A DNA stretch of 64,000 nt, from the NCBI RefSeq assembly GCF_009982895.1, contig NZ_WXZL01000004.1:124001-188000 (forward strand), given 5' to 3'. Source of the DNA: Deinococcus alpinitundrae (lineage in GTDB: Bacteria > Deinococcota > Deinococci > Deinococcales > Deinococcaceae). A model generated the notes under the pieces. That model saw only the letters and a program-made list of their open reading frames with translations. It searched no databases and was not told the DNA's origin. Positions within the stretch are counted from its first letter, which is position 1; each line of letters begins with the position of its first letter. The position numbers were made by a program, and so were the translations under genes. Below, in pieces: positions 1 through 9,590 of the stretch.

Positions 1-419
1 AGAAGTTCATTGCCAGGCCGAAAAAGACACGCTGAGCGACAGTTTTTTCAGCTTCCAGATGCTGTTCAACGACATCAAGTCGGGCAACAACCCTAACTTC
101 CTGCAAGTCGCCGGAGCGCTGCGCCAGATCGGCGGCTAGGTGGGCGACGCCAGGGCCACGCAGAAGACGGCGCTGGAGAAGCAAACTCTCAGCAGCGCCC
201 GCTTTCGAGCAGATTAATTGGCCGCTGGAGAAGCTCAACAGCGGCGATTTTACCAGCCTGGGCAGTACTGTCAGGACCGACGCCGATTCCCAAATCAAAG
301 CGTTAATAGAGCCGGAGCAAGCGCAGCGATCTGCTCAAGACGGCTCCGCTGGGTCTCTGACGACGGGGGCTGCCGGGAGCGGCAGGGCGGAACTTCCCAG
401 GCCCTGCGCCCGTATCTAA
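1..419 (+). pseudogene. Decayed tandem copy of the downstream membrane protein gene (5' end outside window)
   Basis: Reading frame 2 from the window edge gives a peptide with FSFQMLFNDIKSGNNPNFLQ, which aligns with FTSVQNTFQSIQNGQTPTFW of the intact gene at 424-1035. It is followed by VAGALRQIGG against VTGVLRDLGR. The frame hits TAG at 137-139 and TAA at 215-217. Homology resumes in frame 3 from about 219 (LNSGDFTSLGSTVRTDADSQ, then IKALIEP, against LQGGKLPDFGNTVS and TTALIQP) and stops at 417-419. A nonsense codon plus a frameshift therefore disable a former tandem duplicate. The N-terminal part lies outside the window. Homology is seen directly; duplication followed by decay is inferred. 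Confidence 0.75.
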
Positions 420-423
420 TTCC

Positions 424-1035
424 ATGAACGCGAGACGTGGATGCGGTTGCGGCTGCGGCGGCTTTGTGGTGCTGATGGTGGCCCTGCTGGCAGCGGGCTA
501 TTTCCTGGTCTACCGCCCAGTGACAGTCTTTCTGAGCGGCTGGCGGGTACCTGCCCAGACCCAGCAGATTCCGGCGGCCAGCGGCAACGTGCAGGCCCCG
601 CTGACGCGCAGCGACGTGCAGAAGTTCGTGCGGATTCGTCGTGATGAGCGCGCCGCCCTGGGCAGCAGCTTCACCAGCGTTCAGAACACCTTCCAGAGCA
701 TTCAGAACGGCCAGACGCCGACCTTCTGGCAGGTGACCGGCGTGTTGCGCGACCTGGGCCGCTCGGTGGGCCAGGCGCGGGCCGCGCAGGTACAGGGGCT
801 GACGCGCGAGCAGCTCAGCCGTGAGCGCTACAACGTCATCGCGGGCGGGGTCAACCGCGCACTGGGCGTGCCGGACATTGACTTCGGCAAGATCGCCAGC
901 GAATTGCAGGGCGGCAAGCTGCCCGACTTCGGCAACACCGTCAGCACCGGGGCCAGTCCCCAGACCACCGCCCTCATTCAACCGTTCAAGACCGAACTGA
1001 CGGCAACGGCGGCGCTGGGACTGCTGGGCCTCTGA
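424..1035 (+). CDS. Hypothetical membrane-anchored protein, 203 aa
   Basis: Function not recognised. The N-terminus carries an unusual Cys/Gly run (CGCGCGG, residues 7-13) leading into one hydrophobic segment (about 14-30), so the protein is probably anchored in the membrane with a soluble C-terminal part. That part is helical, Gln-rich and without a known motif. The start ATG lies 4 nt after the end of the decayed copy upstream and has no clear Shine-Dalgarno. The next gene starts 1 nt after the stop, so the two are probably cotranscribed. Survival of this copy while its duplicate decayed suggests that one copy is enough. Confidence 0.7.
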   Translation: MNARRGCGCGCGGFVVLMVALLAAGYFLVYRPVTVFLSGWRVPAQTQQIPAASGNVQAPLTRSDVQKFVRIRRDERAALGSSFTSVQNTFQSIQNGQTPTFWQVTGVLRDLGRSVGQARAAQVQGLTREQLSRERYNVIAGGVNRALGVPDIDFGKIASELQGGKLPDFGNTVSTGASPQTTALIQPFKTELTATAALGLLGL

Positions 1036-1036
1036 G

Positions 1037-1300
1037 ATGCCTTCCCCACACCCGGCCCGCTGGCGGCGGCTGTGCTGGACTCTGGTCGCCTTCGCCGGAT
1101 TCATCGCCGCCGTCTTCACCTTGCTGTGGGCGCTCGGCGGGCTTACCCGCGCCCTCGGCTACCAGAGCAACGACGCCGACCTGCCGATCACGCTGATCAT
1201 CGCGCTCGCCGTTTTCGCCGTTGCCGGATGGCTGTGGCCCGGTGCAGGTGAGCGCAGTCTGCGCCAGCGCCTGCACCGGTGGTGGCGCGGCGAGCGCTGA
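1037..1300 (+). CDS. Small hypothetical membrane protein, 87 aa
   Basis: Two hydrophobic segments are visible (about residues 12-34 and 48-66) between basic ends (PARWRRLCW at the start, RQRLHRWWRGER at the end). The positive-inside rule would put both termini in the cytoplasm. No family is recognised. It begins 1 nt after the preceding stop and lies 61 nt before the SPFH gene, so it may form a small membrane-protein operon with both neighbours. Confidence 0.6.
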   Translation: MPSPHPARWRRLCWTLVAFAGFIAAVFTLLWALGGLTRALGYQSNDADLPITLIIALAVFAVAGWLWPGAGERSLRQRLHRWWRGER

Positions 1301-1361
1301 GCAAAACCCCCGCCTGCGCGCTGTCCCCACTCGAACCGACCGTTCTTCAGGAGCCTTCGTC

Positions 1362-2324
1362 ATGGAGAAACTTCCTCCCGCCCTGCCCGTCCGCCCGTCC
1401 TCGGCCGCCACGCCCTACCTGCGCTGGGGCGGCCTGCTGCTCGTGATTATCGTGGTTGTCAGTGTGCTCAGCAGCAGCCTTCAGGTCATCGGCCCTGGCC
1501 AGATCGGGCTGAAATTCAACAAGGCGGGCAGCGCACGCGGCCTGTCGCAGACCAACGTGGTGTCGGGCTACGTGCTGGTCAACCCCCTCACCACCGAGAT
1601 CGTGACCTATCCGCGCGCCCAGCAGAGTTATTCGTGGACGCGCAATGCCAGCGAGGGCAGCCAGGGCGACGAGTCGTTCACCTTCAACACCGCCGACCAG
1701 GTGACACTCAACGGCGACGTGAACTTCGGCTACCAGATCGACCCCAGGTCGGCTCCCGCCATCTACATCCGCTTCGGGCCAGACGTGAACAGCATCACCC
1801 ATACCTACATCCGCAGCGTGGTCAGAAACGCCATCACTCGCCAGGCGTCGGGCTACACCGCCGAGCAACTGCTGGGCAAGGGCCGCAGCACCTTCGAGGA
1901 CGCCTCGCAAAAGGAAGTGGTGGCCGAACTCACGCCCTCGGGCTTTCTGGTCCGCAATTTCAGTTTTATCGGTGAGCTGCGCGCTCCGGAAGCCGTCGTG
2001 CAGAGCATCAACGCCAAGTTCTCGGCGCAGCAGGCGGCCATTCAGGCCCAGAACAAGGTGGTGCAGAGCCGGGCCGAAGCGCAGCAGGAGATCGCCAAGG
2101 CGCAGGGCGACGCCCAGGCCATTCTGGTGCGCGCCGAGGCGCAGGCCAAAGCCAACAAGGTGCTGGCTGCCTCGCTGACACCGGAGCTGATTCAAAATAA
2201 ACAGGTAGAAAAGTGGAACGGCACGCTTCCAACGGTGTCGGGTGGCTCCGGCAGCGGCTTTCTGATCAACCTGCCCGCCCAGACCCGGCCCGCTTCCGGC
2301 AAGAGCGAGCCGGCGCAGCCGTAA
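1362..2324 (+). CDS. SPFH/prohibitin-family membrane protein, 320 aa
   Basis: The ATG at 1362 is preceded by a CAGGAG Shine-Dalgarno; an in-frame start at 1221 would overlap the previous gene. A transmembrane segment (about 27-45) is followed by an SPFH domain with VIGPGQIGLKFNKAG and a long Ala/Gln/Glu coiled coil (KVVQSRAEAQQEIAKAQGDA) typical of prohibitins and HflK-like scaffolds. The C-terminus ends FLINLP then a Ser/Pro-rich tail. Such proteins oligomerise in the membrane and often modulate FtsH-type proteases. An FtsH gene is in this window at 52116 but not adjacent, so a link is only suggestive. Confidence 0.85.
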   Translation: MEKLPPALPVRPSSAATPYLRWGGLLLVIIVVVSVLSSSLQVIGPGQIGLKFNKAGSARGLSQTNVVSGYVLVNPLTTEIVTYPRAQQSYSWTRNASEGSQGDESFTFNTADQVTLNGDVNFGYQIDPRSAPAIYIRFGPDVNSITHTYIRSVVRNAITRQASGYTAEQLLGKGRSTFEDASQKEVVAELTPSGFLVRNFSFIGELRAPEAVVQSINAKFSAQQAAIQAQNKVVQSRAEAQQEIAKAQGDAQAILVRAEAQAKANKVLAASLTPELIQNKQVEKWNGTLPTVSGGSGSGFLINLPAQTRPASGKSEPAQP

Positions 2325-2381
2325 ACCCCGTTTCTCACGAAGTTCCTTTTGCCCCGCAGGGCAGACGGTAGACTCATAAGC

Positions 2382-3803
2382 ATGGATACCTATGATGTTC
2401 TGGTCATCGGCGGCGGCCCCGGCGGCTATGTGGCGGCCATTCGCGCCGCGCAACTCGGCTTCAGCGTGGCCTGCGTGGACGCCTACAGCCGGGATGGAAA
2501 ACCCTCGCTGGGCGGCACCTGCCTCAATATCGGCTGCATTCCCAGCAAGGCCCTCCTCGACAGCAGCGAAAAGTTCGAGCTGCTCTCGCACGAGTACGCC
2601 GATCACGGCATCACGGTGGAGGGCGCGAAGATCGACCTCGCCAAGATGCTGGGGCGCAAGGCGGGCGTGGTCGACAAGCTGACCGGCGGCGTGGCCTACC
2701 TGTTCAAGAAGAACAAGATCAAGAGTTACCACGGCTACGGCAAACTGACCCGCCAGGACGGTGACGGCTGGGTGGTTCAGATCGGCTTCGAGGGCCAGGC
2801 CAGCAGCGAGGTGAAAGCCAAGCACGTGATCGTGGCGACCGGCAGCAACCCCCGCTCCCTGCCGCTGGCTTCGTTCGGCGGCAACATCGTGGAGAACAGC
2901 GGCGCGCTGGAATTCAGCGAGGTGCCCAAGCGGCTCGGCGTGATCGGCGCGGGCGTCATCGGCGTGGAGCTGGGCAGCGTCTGGCGGCGGCTGGGCGCTC
3001 AGGTGACGGTGCTCGAAGCCTTGCCCGGCTTTTTGCTGCCCGCCGACCCAGCGGTGAGCAAGGAAGCCCTCAAGCAGTTTCAGAAGCAGGGCCTGGACTT
3101 TCACTTCAGCGTCAATATCACGGAGGTCAAGGACAACGGCACTTCGGTCAGCGTGACCTACACCGAGAAGGACCAGAGCGTGACCGCCGAATTCGACAAG
3201 CTGATCGTCAGCATCGGGCGGGTGCCCAACACCTTCGGGCTGGGCGGCGAGAACGTGGGCCTGGAACTCGACGAGCGTGGATTCGTCAAGATTGACGCCC
3301 ACTACCGCACCAATCTGGCAAACGTCTACGCCATCGGCGACGTGGTCGGCGGCGCGATGCTGGCGCACAAGGCTGAGGACGAGGGCGTGGCAGTGGCCGA
3401 GCTGATCGCCGGGCAGGCCGGGCACGTCAACTACGACGTGATTCCCTGGGTCATCTACACCTCGCCCGAAATCGCCTGGGCAGGCCTCACCGAGCAGGCC
3501 GCCAAGGACCGGGGCCTGAACGTCAAGACCGGGCAGTTTCCCTTCAGTGCCAACGGACGGGCACTGGGGCACGGCGACCCACGCGGCTTCGTCAAGGTGG
3601 TCGCCGACGCCAACACCGACAAAGTGCTAGGCGTGCACATGGTCGGCCCCAACGTGTCCGAACTGATCGCCGAGGCCGTGACCCTGATGGAGTTCGGCGG
3701 CAGCGCCGAGGACCTGGGCCGCACGGTCCACGCCCACCCGACGCTCAGCGAGGCCGTCAAGGAAGCGGCGATGGGCGTGGGCAAAATGGCGATTCACTTG
3801 TAA
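2382..3803 (+). CDS. lpdA: Dihydrolipoyl dehydrogenase (E3)
   Basis: FAD flavoenzyme that reoxidises dihydrolipoamide in 2-oxo acid dehydrogenase complexes or the glycine cleavage system. Visible are the N-terminal FAD motif [13 protein letters not shown], the redox-active disulfide in [13 protein letters not shown] (Cys about 47 and 52), the NAD-binding [10 protein letters not shown], the second FAD motif YAIGDVVGG, and the C-terminal His-Glu pair in HAHPTLSEA. The length of 473 aa is normal. TAGACT at 2369-2374 lies 7 nt before the ATG with no Shine-Dalgarno, so the mRNA is probably leaderless. No E1/E2 genes are adjacent. Confidence 0.95.
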   Translation: MDTYDVLVIGGGPGGYVAAIRAAQLGFSVACVDAYSRDGKPSLGGTCLNIGCIPSKALLDSSEKFELLSHEYADHGITVEGAKIDLAKMLGRKAGVVDKLTGGVAYLFKKNKIKSYHGYGKLTRQDGDGWVVQIGFEGQASSEVKAKHVIVATGSNPRSLPLASFGGNIVENSGALEFSEVPKRLGVIGAGVIGVELGSVWRRLGAQVTVLEALPGFLLPADPAVSKEALKQFQKQGLDFHFSVNITEVKDNGTSVSVTYTEKDQSVTAEFDKLIVSIGRVPNTFGLGGENVGLELDERGFVKIDAHYRTNLANVYAIGDVVGGAMLAHKAEDEGVAVAELIAGQAGHVNYDVIPWVIYTSPEIAWAGLTEQAAKDRGLNVKTGQFPFSANGRALGHGDPRGFVKVVADANTDKVLGVHMVGPNVSELIAEAVTLMEFGGSAEDLGRTVHAHPTLSEAVKEAAMGVGKMAIHL

Positions 3804-3927
3804 GGCGCGCAGGGGGAGCGGGCCAGCGGGGTCGCTCCTGGCGTCCCAGGTCCGGTGAGGGGGTGGGCAGCTCTCCCTCCAACGCCTACACTGAACTCAA
3901 TCGCGCTGCGGCGCGCCAGGAGGCCCC

Positions 3928-5166
3928 ATGACGACAACGAACAGCAAATGGCTGGATACCGAAATGCGCTTTGACAGCGGTGTCTACAACAAGCACCAGG
4001 TGGTCATGGTGCGCGCCCAGGGCGCGACGGTGTGGGACGAGACCGGGCGCAGCTACATCGACTGCGTGGCGGGCTACGGCGTCGCCAATATCGGCCACAG
4101 CCACCCCGATGTGGTGCGGGCCATCAAGGACCAGGCCGAGCGCCTGATCGTGATGCCGCAGACCCTGCCCAACGACAAGCGCGCCGAATTCCTCCAGGAA
4201 CTCGCCGGGGTGCTACCGACTGGCCTCGACCGGATCTTTCTGTGCAACTCCGGCACCGAGGCGGTGGAGGCGGCCAAGAAGTTTGCCATCACCGCCACGG
4301 GCCGCAAGAAGTTCATCAGCATGAAGCGCGGCTTCGCGGGCCGCAGCCTGGGCGCGCTGGCCTTTACCTGGGAACCCAAGTACCGTGAGCCGTTCGGCGA
4401 CGCGGTGGACAACAAGAACGTGTCGTTCGTGACCTACGGCAACGTCGAGGAACTCAGGGCCGCCGTCACGGACGAGATCGCCGCCGTGATCATCGAACCG
4501 GTGCAGGGCGAGGGCGGGGTGCGTCCGGCCAGCCTAGAATTCATTCAGGCCGCCCGTAAATTCACCCAGGAGCACGGCGCGCTCCTGATCATGGACGAGA
4601 TTCAGACCGGATTTTGCCGCACCGGCAAGATGTTCGCCACCGAACACTTCGGGATCACGCCCGACGGCATGACGCTGGCCAAAGCGATGGCGGGCGGCGT
4701 GCCGGTGGGCGCGTTCGCCATGACCGCCGCCGTGGCCGACAAGATGCCCGCAGGCGGTCACGGCACCACCTTCGGCGGCAATCCGCTGGCGATGGCCGCC
4801 GGGGTCGCCGCCATCCGCGCCATGAAACGCGAGAACATGGCCGAGCAGGCCCGCGAGAAGGGCCAGTACTTCATGGAGCAGCTCAGGGCCATCGACTCCA
4901 GCAAGGTCCGCGAGGTGCGCGGCCTGGGCCTGATGATCGGCATGGAACTCAAGGAAAAGAGCGCGCCGTACATCGCCGCCCTGGAACACGACGAGAGCGT
5001 GCTGACGCTGGCCGCCACGCCGCTGGTGATCCGCTTCCTGCCGCCGGTGACCATCAGCAAGGAGCAGATCGATCAGGTGGTGGCGTCGGTGGCCAAGGTC
5101 TTGAAGACCGTCAACCCGCGTGAGGTGCCCGCCGCCGAGGTCAAGGAAAGCAAGCAGACCGAGTAG
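3928..5166 (+). CDS. lysJ: [LysW]-lysine/ornithine aminotransferase-type, PLP-dependent
   Basis: Class III aminotransferase of 412 aa. DSGVYNKH near the start, [23 protein letters not shown], the PLP-site [13 protein letters not shown], the Schiff-base lysine in LAKAMAGG, and [20 protein letters not shown] closely follow Thermus LysJ as I remember it. That enzyme transaminates the LysW-bound semialdehyde in the alpha-aminoadipate lysine pathway and can serve arginine synthesis. AGGAGG precedes the ATG. It could equally be annotated as acetylornithine aminotransferase (argD); the Thermus-like N-terminus favours LysJ. A hairpin terminator follows. Confidence 0.88.
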   Translation: MTTTNSKWLDTEMRFDSGVYNKHQVVMVRAQGATVWDETGRSYIDCVAGYGVANIGHSHPDVVRAIKDQAERLIVMPQTLPNDKRAEFLQELAGVLPTGLDRIFLCNSGTEAVEAAKKFAITATGRKKFISMKRGFAGRSLGALAFTWEPKYREPFGDAVDNKNVSFVTYGNVEELRAAVTDEIAAVIIEPVQGEGGVRPASLEFIQAARKFTQEHGALLIMDEIQTGFCRTGKMFATEHFGITPDGMTLAKAMAGGVPVGAFAMTAAVADKMPAGGHGTTFGGNPLAMAAGVAAIRAMKRENMAEQAREKGQYFMEQLRAIDSSKVREVRGLGLMIGMELKEKSAPYIAALEHDESVLTLAATPLVIRFLPPVTISKEQIDQVVASVAKVLKTVNPREVPAAEVKESKQTE

Positions 5167-5189
5167 ACCCGACTTCATCTCCCGCCCCG

Positions 5190-5212
5190 GCCCCGCTCCG
5201 GGGCATTTTTAT
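5190..5212 (+). terminator. Rho-independent terminator of lysJ
   Basis: GCCCC (5190-5194), loop GCTCC, GGGGC (5200-5204), then A and five T. It lies 23 nt after the lysJ stop. Confidence 0.75.
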
Positions 5213-5270
5213 TGGCTGACCTTGGCTGGACCGTGTGCCTTTCAGGACCTTGCCCTAGACTGCGGCGAGC

Positions 5271-6899
5271 ATGCGCCCGCGCCCCGGTCCCTCACGTTCC
5301 CGCAGCCTGACCCAGTTTCTGCTGGGACCGCTACTAACGCCGCTCCTGCTGCTGCTGGCCGTCACCGCAGCGGTGGTGTGGGGCATCGACCGCAACGCCC
5401 GGCAGATCGAGCTGCTCAACGCCGCGCAGGTGCGCCTCAACCTGATCAATTTGCTGGCCCGCGACGTGGTGGACCTGGAAACCGGCATGCGCGGCTACGT
5501 ACTGGTGGGGCAAGAAGCGTTTCTGGAACCGTACCGCCGGGGCCAGCGCAACGTCAGCGAGCGCCTCGGCAAGCTGCGAGCCCTCAGCGTCAGTAACGAG
5601 CAGCGCCGCAATCTGGCCCAGGTCCGGGCGCTGGTGCAGGGCTGGGATCAGGACGTGGCCGCTCCCGCCATCGCCGCCCGGCGGACCTCGGCAGCGACGG
5701 CGGCTTCGCTGCTTAGCCAGCAGACCGAGGGCAAGCAACTCATCGACACGGTGCGCGGCGTGCTGGCCACCCTGGAGCGCAACGAGATGCTGCGGCGCGA
5801 GGCAGCGGCCAACACCAGCCTCAGCGCCCTGCGCCTGACCCGGACGCTCACCATTGCTGGGCTCATCAGCGCCCTTTTACTGATCATCTTTGCCGCTCAG
5901 CGTGCCGCCCGCACCCTCACTCAGGGCCTGGAGACGCTCAACGCCGGGGCCGGGCGCATCGCCGAGGGCCAGTACGGCGAGGCGCTCCTCGACGTGCCGG
6001 TGCGGGAGGTGCAGGCCCTGCGCCGTCAGTTTTACCGCATGGCCGACGCCGTCGAGCAGCGTGAGGCCACCCTCAAGTCAGCCCAGATGGTGCTAGAGCG
6101 CACCAACCAAGATCTGGAGCGCAGCAACCGCGAACTCGAGCAGTTCGCCTACGTCGCCAGCCACGACCTCCAGGAACCGCTGCGGACCATCGGCAGTTAC
6201 ACCGAACTGCTCTCCCGGCGCTACCAGGGCAAGCTCGACGACCGGGCCGACCAGTACATCCAGTTCACGCTCAGCGCCACCTTGCGGCTCAAGGGACTGA
6301 TTCAGGACCTGCTGCTCTACTCGCGGGTACGCCAGCAAGGCCAGGCCAGCGCCATGTTCAGCGCCGGGGGGATCGTTCAGGGCGTGCTCGACGACTTTCA
6401 GGACCTGATCCGGCGCAGTGGGGCCACCCTTGAGGTGGGCGAGTTGCCCGAGGTGTGGGGCAGTCCCGAACTGCTACGCCACGTCTTTCAGAACCTGATC
6501 GGCAACGCCCTGAAGTTCCGCGATCCGGTCCGGCCCCCCAAGGTCGCCATCTTTGCCGCCGCGCTACCCGACGCCTGGCAGTTCTCGGTGCAGGACAACG
6601 GCATTGGCATTGAGGCGACCTACTTCGAGCGGATTTTCGGGGTGTTTCAGCGCCTGCACGGCGTCGGCATCTTCGAGGGCAGCGGCATCGGGCTGGCGGT
6701 GGTCAAGAACGTGGTCGAGCGCCACGGCGGACAGCTCACTGTTAAAAGTGCCTTGGGCTGTGGAAGCACCTTCTCGTTTACCCTACCCTACCCGAATATG
6801 CCGGGTCTGATTGCTGTGCCGGTCCACCAGTCGCCGACTGTTCAGGTCGAGACGGACCTCTTTGCAGCTGTCCGGACCGAACCCGAAGGACATTCATGA
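5271..6899 (+). CDS. CHASE3-type sensor histidine kinase
   Basis: 542 aa. TM1 (about 18-38) and TM2 (about 195-213) bracket an extracytoplasmic helical region resembling CHASE3 (ETGMRGYVLVGQEAFLEPY). A HAMP-like linker and coiled coil follow. The HisKA box is YVASHDLQEPLRTI (phospho-acceptor His about 298), and the HATPase has NLIGNALKF (N box), DNGIGI (G1) and GSGIGLAVVKN (G2). This architecture is typical of kinases paired with small Rcp1-like regulators, and the next gene is one: its ATG overlaps this stop (ATGA). The signal sensed is unknown. Confidence 0.9.
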   Translation: MRPRPGPSRSRSLTQFLLGPLLTPLLLLLAVTAAVVWGIDRNARQIELLNAAQVRLNLINLLARDVVDLETGMRGYVLVGQEAFLEPYRRGQRNVSERLGKLRALSVSNEQRRNLAQVRALVQGWDQDVAAPAIAARRTSAATAASLLSQQTEGKQLIDTVRGVLATLERNEMLRREAAANTSLSALRLTRTLTIAGLISALLLIIFAAQRAARTLTQGLETLNAGAGRIAEGQYGEALLDVPVREVQALRRQFYRMADAVEQREATLKSAQMVLERTNQDLERSNRELEQFAYVASHDLQEPLRTIGSYTELLSRRYQGKLDDRADQYIQFTLSATLRLKGLIQDLLLYSRVRQQGQASAMFSAGGIVQGVLDDFQDLIRRSGATLEVGELPEVWGSPELLRHVFQNLIGNALKFRDPVRPPKVAIFAAALPDAWQFSVQDNGIGIEATYFERIFGVFQRLHGVGIFEGSGIGLAVVKNVVERHGGQLTVKSALGCGSTFSFTLPYPNMPGLIAVPVHQSPTVQVETDLFAAVRTEPEGHS

Positions 6900-7333
6900 G
6901 AAAGATCGAGATTCTGCTGGTCGAGGACAACCCTGCCGACGTGATGCTGACCGAGGAGGCCTTCGAGGAAGCCCGCATCGCCAACCGCCTGCACGTGGCC
7001 CGCGACGGCGTGGACGCCCTGGAATTTTTGCACCGGCAGGGCCACTACACCGACGCCCCGACACCCGACGTGATCTTGCTCGACGTGAACATGCCGCGCA
7101 TGAACGGCCTGGAACTGCTGGCGGTGCTGAAAGCCGACCCGGATCTGCGGCGCATCCCGATCATCATGCTGACCACCTCGCGCGCCGAGCAGGACGTGTG
7201 GCGCAGCTACGACCTGCACGTCAACGCCTACATTCCCAAGCCGGTGAGCGTGGGCGAATTCTTCGACGTGGTGCGTACCTTCGAGACGTTCTGGCTCGCC
7301 ATCGTGGCTCTGCCGCCACACGCCATGTCGTAA
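6896..7333 (+). CDS. Single-domain response regulator (Rcp1-like)
   Basis: 145 aa, a receiver domain only. LLVEDNPADVMLTEEAF carries the acidic pair, ILLDVNMPRMNG the phospho-acceptor Asp (about 63), MLTTS the Thr/Ser, and IPKPV the conserved Lys. There is no DNA-binding domain, so output must go through protein contacts or phosphotransfer. The 4-nt overlap with the kinase gene implies translational coupling, so the two form a two-component pair. The family is common beside CHASE3 and phytochrome-type kinases. Confidence 0.93.
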   Translation: MRKIEILLVEDNPADVMLTEEAFEEARIANRLHVARDGVDALEFLHRQGHYTDAPTPDVILLDVNMPRMNGLELLAVLKADPDLRRIPIIMLTTSRAEQDVWRSYDLHVNAYIPKPVSVGEFFDVVRTFETFWLAIVALPPHAMS

Positions 7334-7350
7334 GGAGGCGGGAAAAGTCT

Positions 7351-7392
7351 AAGGGTCGAAAGGGGCTGAGCGAACCCTCCCTTTCGACCCTT
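7351..7392. terminator. Bidirectional terminator hairpin between convergent genes
   Basis: A perfect 14-bp inverted repeat AAGGGTCGAAAGGG (7351-7364) / CCCTTTCGACCCTT (7379-7392) with a 14-nt loop. It sits between the response regulator stop (7333) and the DUF1517 stop (7418). No long T-tract follows on either side, so efficiency is uncertain. Confidence 0.6.
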
Positions 7393-7417
7393 CGGCGTTC
7401 CGCTCTCGCCTGAGCCT

Positions 7418-8440
7418 CTAGAGCTTCTTGGCCTGCGGGTACTTCATGATGGCCTCGTCCTCGCTGAGGAATTCACCCTCGGCGTCGGGACTCCAGACCA
7501 CCTCGGCGCGAATCAGATCGCCGGGGCCGACGGCGGAGATGGCCTGGAGCGCGGCGCGCACCTCGGCAGCGTCGGTGGTTCCGGCAGGCGGCAACTGGGC
7601 CAGGGCGTGCGCCGCCGCGCCCAGCGTGACGGCCAGGTAGAGGTCGCCCACGTCGTGCTTGGACTTGGGACCATCCTTGTGCTGGTAGCCGCTGCGCGGG
7701 TCGCGATTCTGGTAGTTGCTGGTGGTCTGGTCGGTAAAGGCGGCCCGGGCCTGGGTCGCCCACGCGCCGAGCTGGGCGTCGGTGCTGCTGGCGCTGCCCT
7801 GAGCACGCTGCACGTCGCCGTAGACCCAACGTTCGGGGTGGCGCAGCACCACCAGGGCAGCTTCCTGAAGCATCTGCGCAAGGCCCTCGTCGGTGTCGGG
7901 GTCGCCACTCTCGGCCACGGCTTGCAGGGCGCGTTTCACATCGTCACCCTCGGCCATGATGACCTGCACCATCACCGCCTGGGCGTCGCCGCTGAAGCTG
8001 CCCAGCAGCCCGCTGCCCGCGCCGCCCTTGCCCGAGGCCGCTGCGCTGCGGCGCATCGCCAGGAACACCACCAGCACCACTGCGCCGATCAGCAAGATGG
8101 GAATCAGGCTCAGCCCGCCGCCTCCGCCGTAGCCGCTGCTGTACCCGCCGCCGTAGCCGCCGTTGTTGATGATGACTGGTCCCCGGTAGCCACCGCCCGA
8201 ATACCCGCCGCCGCTGTAGCCTCCACCGCTGTACCCGCCGCCCCGGCTGCTCGACCCACCGAAGCTGCCGCCGCCCGACGACCGACTGCTGCCGCCCGAA
8301 CTGCCGCCGCTGGAGCGCCCGCCGAATCCCCCGCCCGACTGCGCCCAGGCCAGACCGAGAAGGGTGAGCAGCCCCAGCAGGGCCGTGAGTTTGAGCAGCC
8401 GTCTGCAACCAAGCGCCAGTGCGCGAACGGAAGTGAACAT
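7418..8440 (-). CDS. DUF1517 membrane protein with Gly/Ser-rich linker
   Basis: 340 aa from the ATG at 8440. A signal or anchor segment ([16 protein letters not shown]) is followed by about 70 residues of Gly/Ser/Tyr repeats ([15 protein letters not shown]), a TM segment ([18 protein letters not shown]) and a C-terminal globular DUF1517 domain ([30 protein letters not shown]). The family is known from cyanobacteria and chloroplasts; its function is not established. TAAACT on the minus strand (8448-8453) lies 7 nt before the ATG, suggesting a leaderless mRNA. Confidence 0.82.
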   Translation of the reverse strand: MFTSVRALALGCRRLLKLTALLGLLTLLGLAWAQSGGGFGGRSSGGSSGGSSRSSGGGSFGGSSSRGGGYSGGGYSGGGYSGGGYRGPVIINNGGYGGGYSSGYGGGGGLSLIPILLIGAVVLVVFLAMRRSAAASGKGGAGSGLLGSFSGDAQAVMVQVIMAEGDDVKRALQAVAESGDPDTDEGLAQMLQEAALVVLRHPERWVYGDVQRAQGSASSTDAQLGAWATQARAAFTDQTTSNYQNRDPRSGYQHKDGPKSKHDVGDLYLAVTLGAAAHALAQLPPAGTTDAAEVRAALQAISAVGPGDLIRAEVVWSPDAEGEFLSEDEAIMKYPQAKKL

Positions 8441-8510
8441 GCCTAGCAGTTTAGGCGAGTCGGAGGCCGCAGGCACGCACACGGAGCGCCGGGCGGGCTG
8501 GGGCGACGTT

Positions 8511-9077
8511 TCAGTACAGCGCCCCAGTTTCGGCGGGACCGAGCGCGAAGTCGCTGAACACCGCCTCGAAGCCGCCGCCCTGGGGACTGCACGCGTAGAC
8601 GCCCACGCTGACGGTCAGCTCCGGCGGCAGATACGCCAGCCGCAGCAGCGACCAGTCGGCGTCCGGCAAACGGCTGTGAATGCTGACGGCCTCTGCCCGG
8701 CGGGTCAGCTTGAGGTCGAAGAAGGCGGGCCTGCCCACCGGACACACGCTCCAGTCGCTAAACCCCCGCGTGACCACCGCGCTGAGTTGCTGCTGGCCCA
8801 CGAATTCCACCCCGGCCTTGATCCAGTGCCCAGCGTCCGCGCGCAGCATCAGCCCAGCCTGATCGTAGAGCGCCGAGTACGCGCCGCGCACCCGCACCTG
8901 CGCCGTGAACGGTTGCTGCGCCGCAAAGCCCAGAAAGTGGCCGCTGTCATGAATAAAGTCGTAGTGGGTGCGCTGCCAGAAATCGGTGCCCTGCACGGTC
9001 CACAGCCGCAGCTCCTGCGGACCGGCAGACCAGCGGGGCGGTTCGTTGAGCCAGGTCGCATCTTGCCAATCGGTCAT
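8511..9077 (-). CDS. DUF1349 domain protein (concanavalin A-like fold)
   Basis: 188 aa, almost entirely one DUF1349 domain: [40 protein letters not shown] and [15 protein letters not shown] strand motifs (here [12 protein letters not shown]). The family resembles lectin-like beta sandwiches; biochemical function is unknown. The ATG at 9077 was chosen because the homologous segment begins just after it. A divergent gene starts about 40 bp away, so the two share a short intergenic promoter region (TATGCT on the minus strand at 9088-9093, TAGACT on the plus strand at 9107-9112). Confidence 0.8.
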   Translation of the reverse strand: MTDWQDATWLNEPPRWSAGPQELRLWTVQGTDFWQRTHYDFIHDSGHFLGFAAQQPFTAQVRVRGAYSALYDQAGLMLRADAGHWIKAGVEFVGQQQLSAVVTRGFSDWSVCPVGRPAFFDLKLTRRAEAVSIHSRLPDADWSLLRLAYLPPELTVSVGVYACSPQGGGFEAVFSDFALGPAETGALY

Positions 9078-9106
9078 GGGTGCACCCAGCATAACGGCAA
9101 GCAGAT

Positions 9107-9112
9107 TAGACT
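9107..9112 (+). promoter_or_regulatory. -10 box TAGACT placed for a leaderless start at 9120
   Basis: TAGACT lies 7 nt before an ATG at 9120 that begins a 14-codon frame ending at 9164. This matches the window-wide TANNNT-to-ATG spacing. The downstream gene starts at 9154, inside this frame. Confidence 0.45.
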
Positions 9113-9119
9113 GCAGGGC

Positions 9120-9164
9120 ATGAACCGCACCCCCCACTTTGCCTGGAGAGCGCATGGAACTTGA
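9120..9164 (+). CDS. Possible 14-aa leader peptide overlapping the next gene
   Basis: ATG at 9120 opens MNRTPHFAWRAHGT and stops at 9162-9164, 11 nt past the ATG (9154) of the next gene in another frame. TAGACT seven nt upstream would place the mRNA 5' end at this ATG. The frame could couple translation to the 115-aa gene. There is no homology support, so it is given only as a candidate short reading frame. Confidence 0.3.
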   Translation: MNRTPHFAWRAHGT

Positions 9165-9501
9165 CCTGACGCCCGAAGCCTTCGCCGACCTGCTGGCCCG
9201 CCTCTACGAGCGAGATGACCGCCTGGAGTTTCGCCAGCCAGGTGAAACTTACGCCCGCAGCGAGGCGGTGGACGCCTACGTGCTCAGCGGCCATGCCGAG
9301 GCGCTGCTGAGCGAGGAGTTCGAGGGCGACGTGTGGGGCACCCTGGACGACATTGACGAGACGGCGACCAGCGAGGAGGAAGCCTGGGCCAAGATCCGGG
9401 CGTTTTACCTCGACCGGGGCAACGTGCTGCTGCGGCTCGGCCCCGGCGAGGAGTGGATCTTGACCGAAGCGCTGGCGCGGCGGCTGGAGCTGCTGGGCTA
9501 A
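9154..9501 (+). CDS. Hypothetical acidic protein, 115 aa
   Basis: Family not recognised. The protein is strongly acidic (EEFEGDVWGTLDDIDETATSEEE) with Leu-rich helices (FADLLARLYERDDRLEF) and no signal or TM segment, so it is probably a small cytoplasmic protein. GGAGA at 9144-9148 is a plausible Shine-Dalgarno for the ATG at 9154. A possible leader peptide overlaps its start. It is followed after 89 nt by the LEA-like gene. Confidence 0.6.
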   Translation: MELDLTPEAFADLLARLYERDDRLEFRQPGETYARSEAVDAYVLSGHAEALLSEEFEGDVWGTLDDIDETATSEEEAWAKIRAFYLDRGNVLLRLGPGEEWILTEALARRLELLG

Positions 9502-9590
9502 TCTGATCAGCGTGGCGGACGGACGCTAGGTCAAGTCCATCTGAACCCCTGCTCATCCACAAGATGAGAGCGCGGCGGTAGTGTGGCCGT

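Noticed and set aside
1347..3572. A 741-codon open frame on the minus strand opposite the SPFH and lpdA genes
   Set aside because: It is antisense to two well-supported genes, has no recognisable domain and Ala/His/Gly-rich composition typical of high-GC antisense frames.
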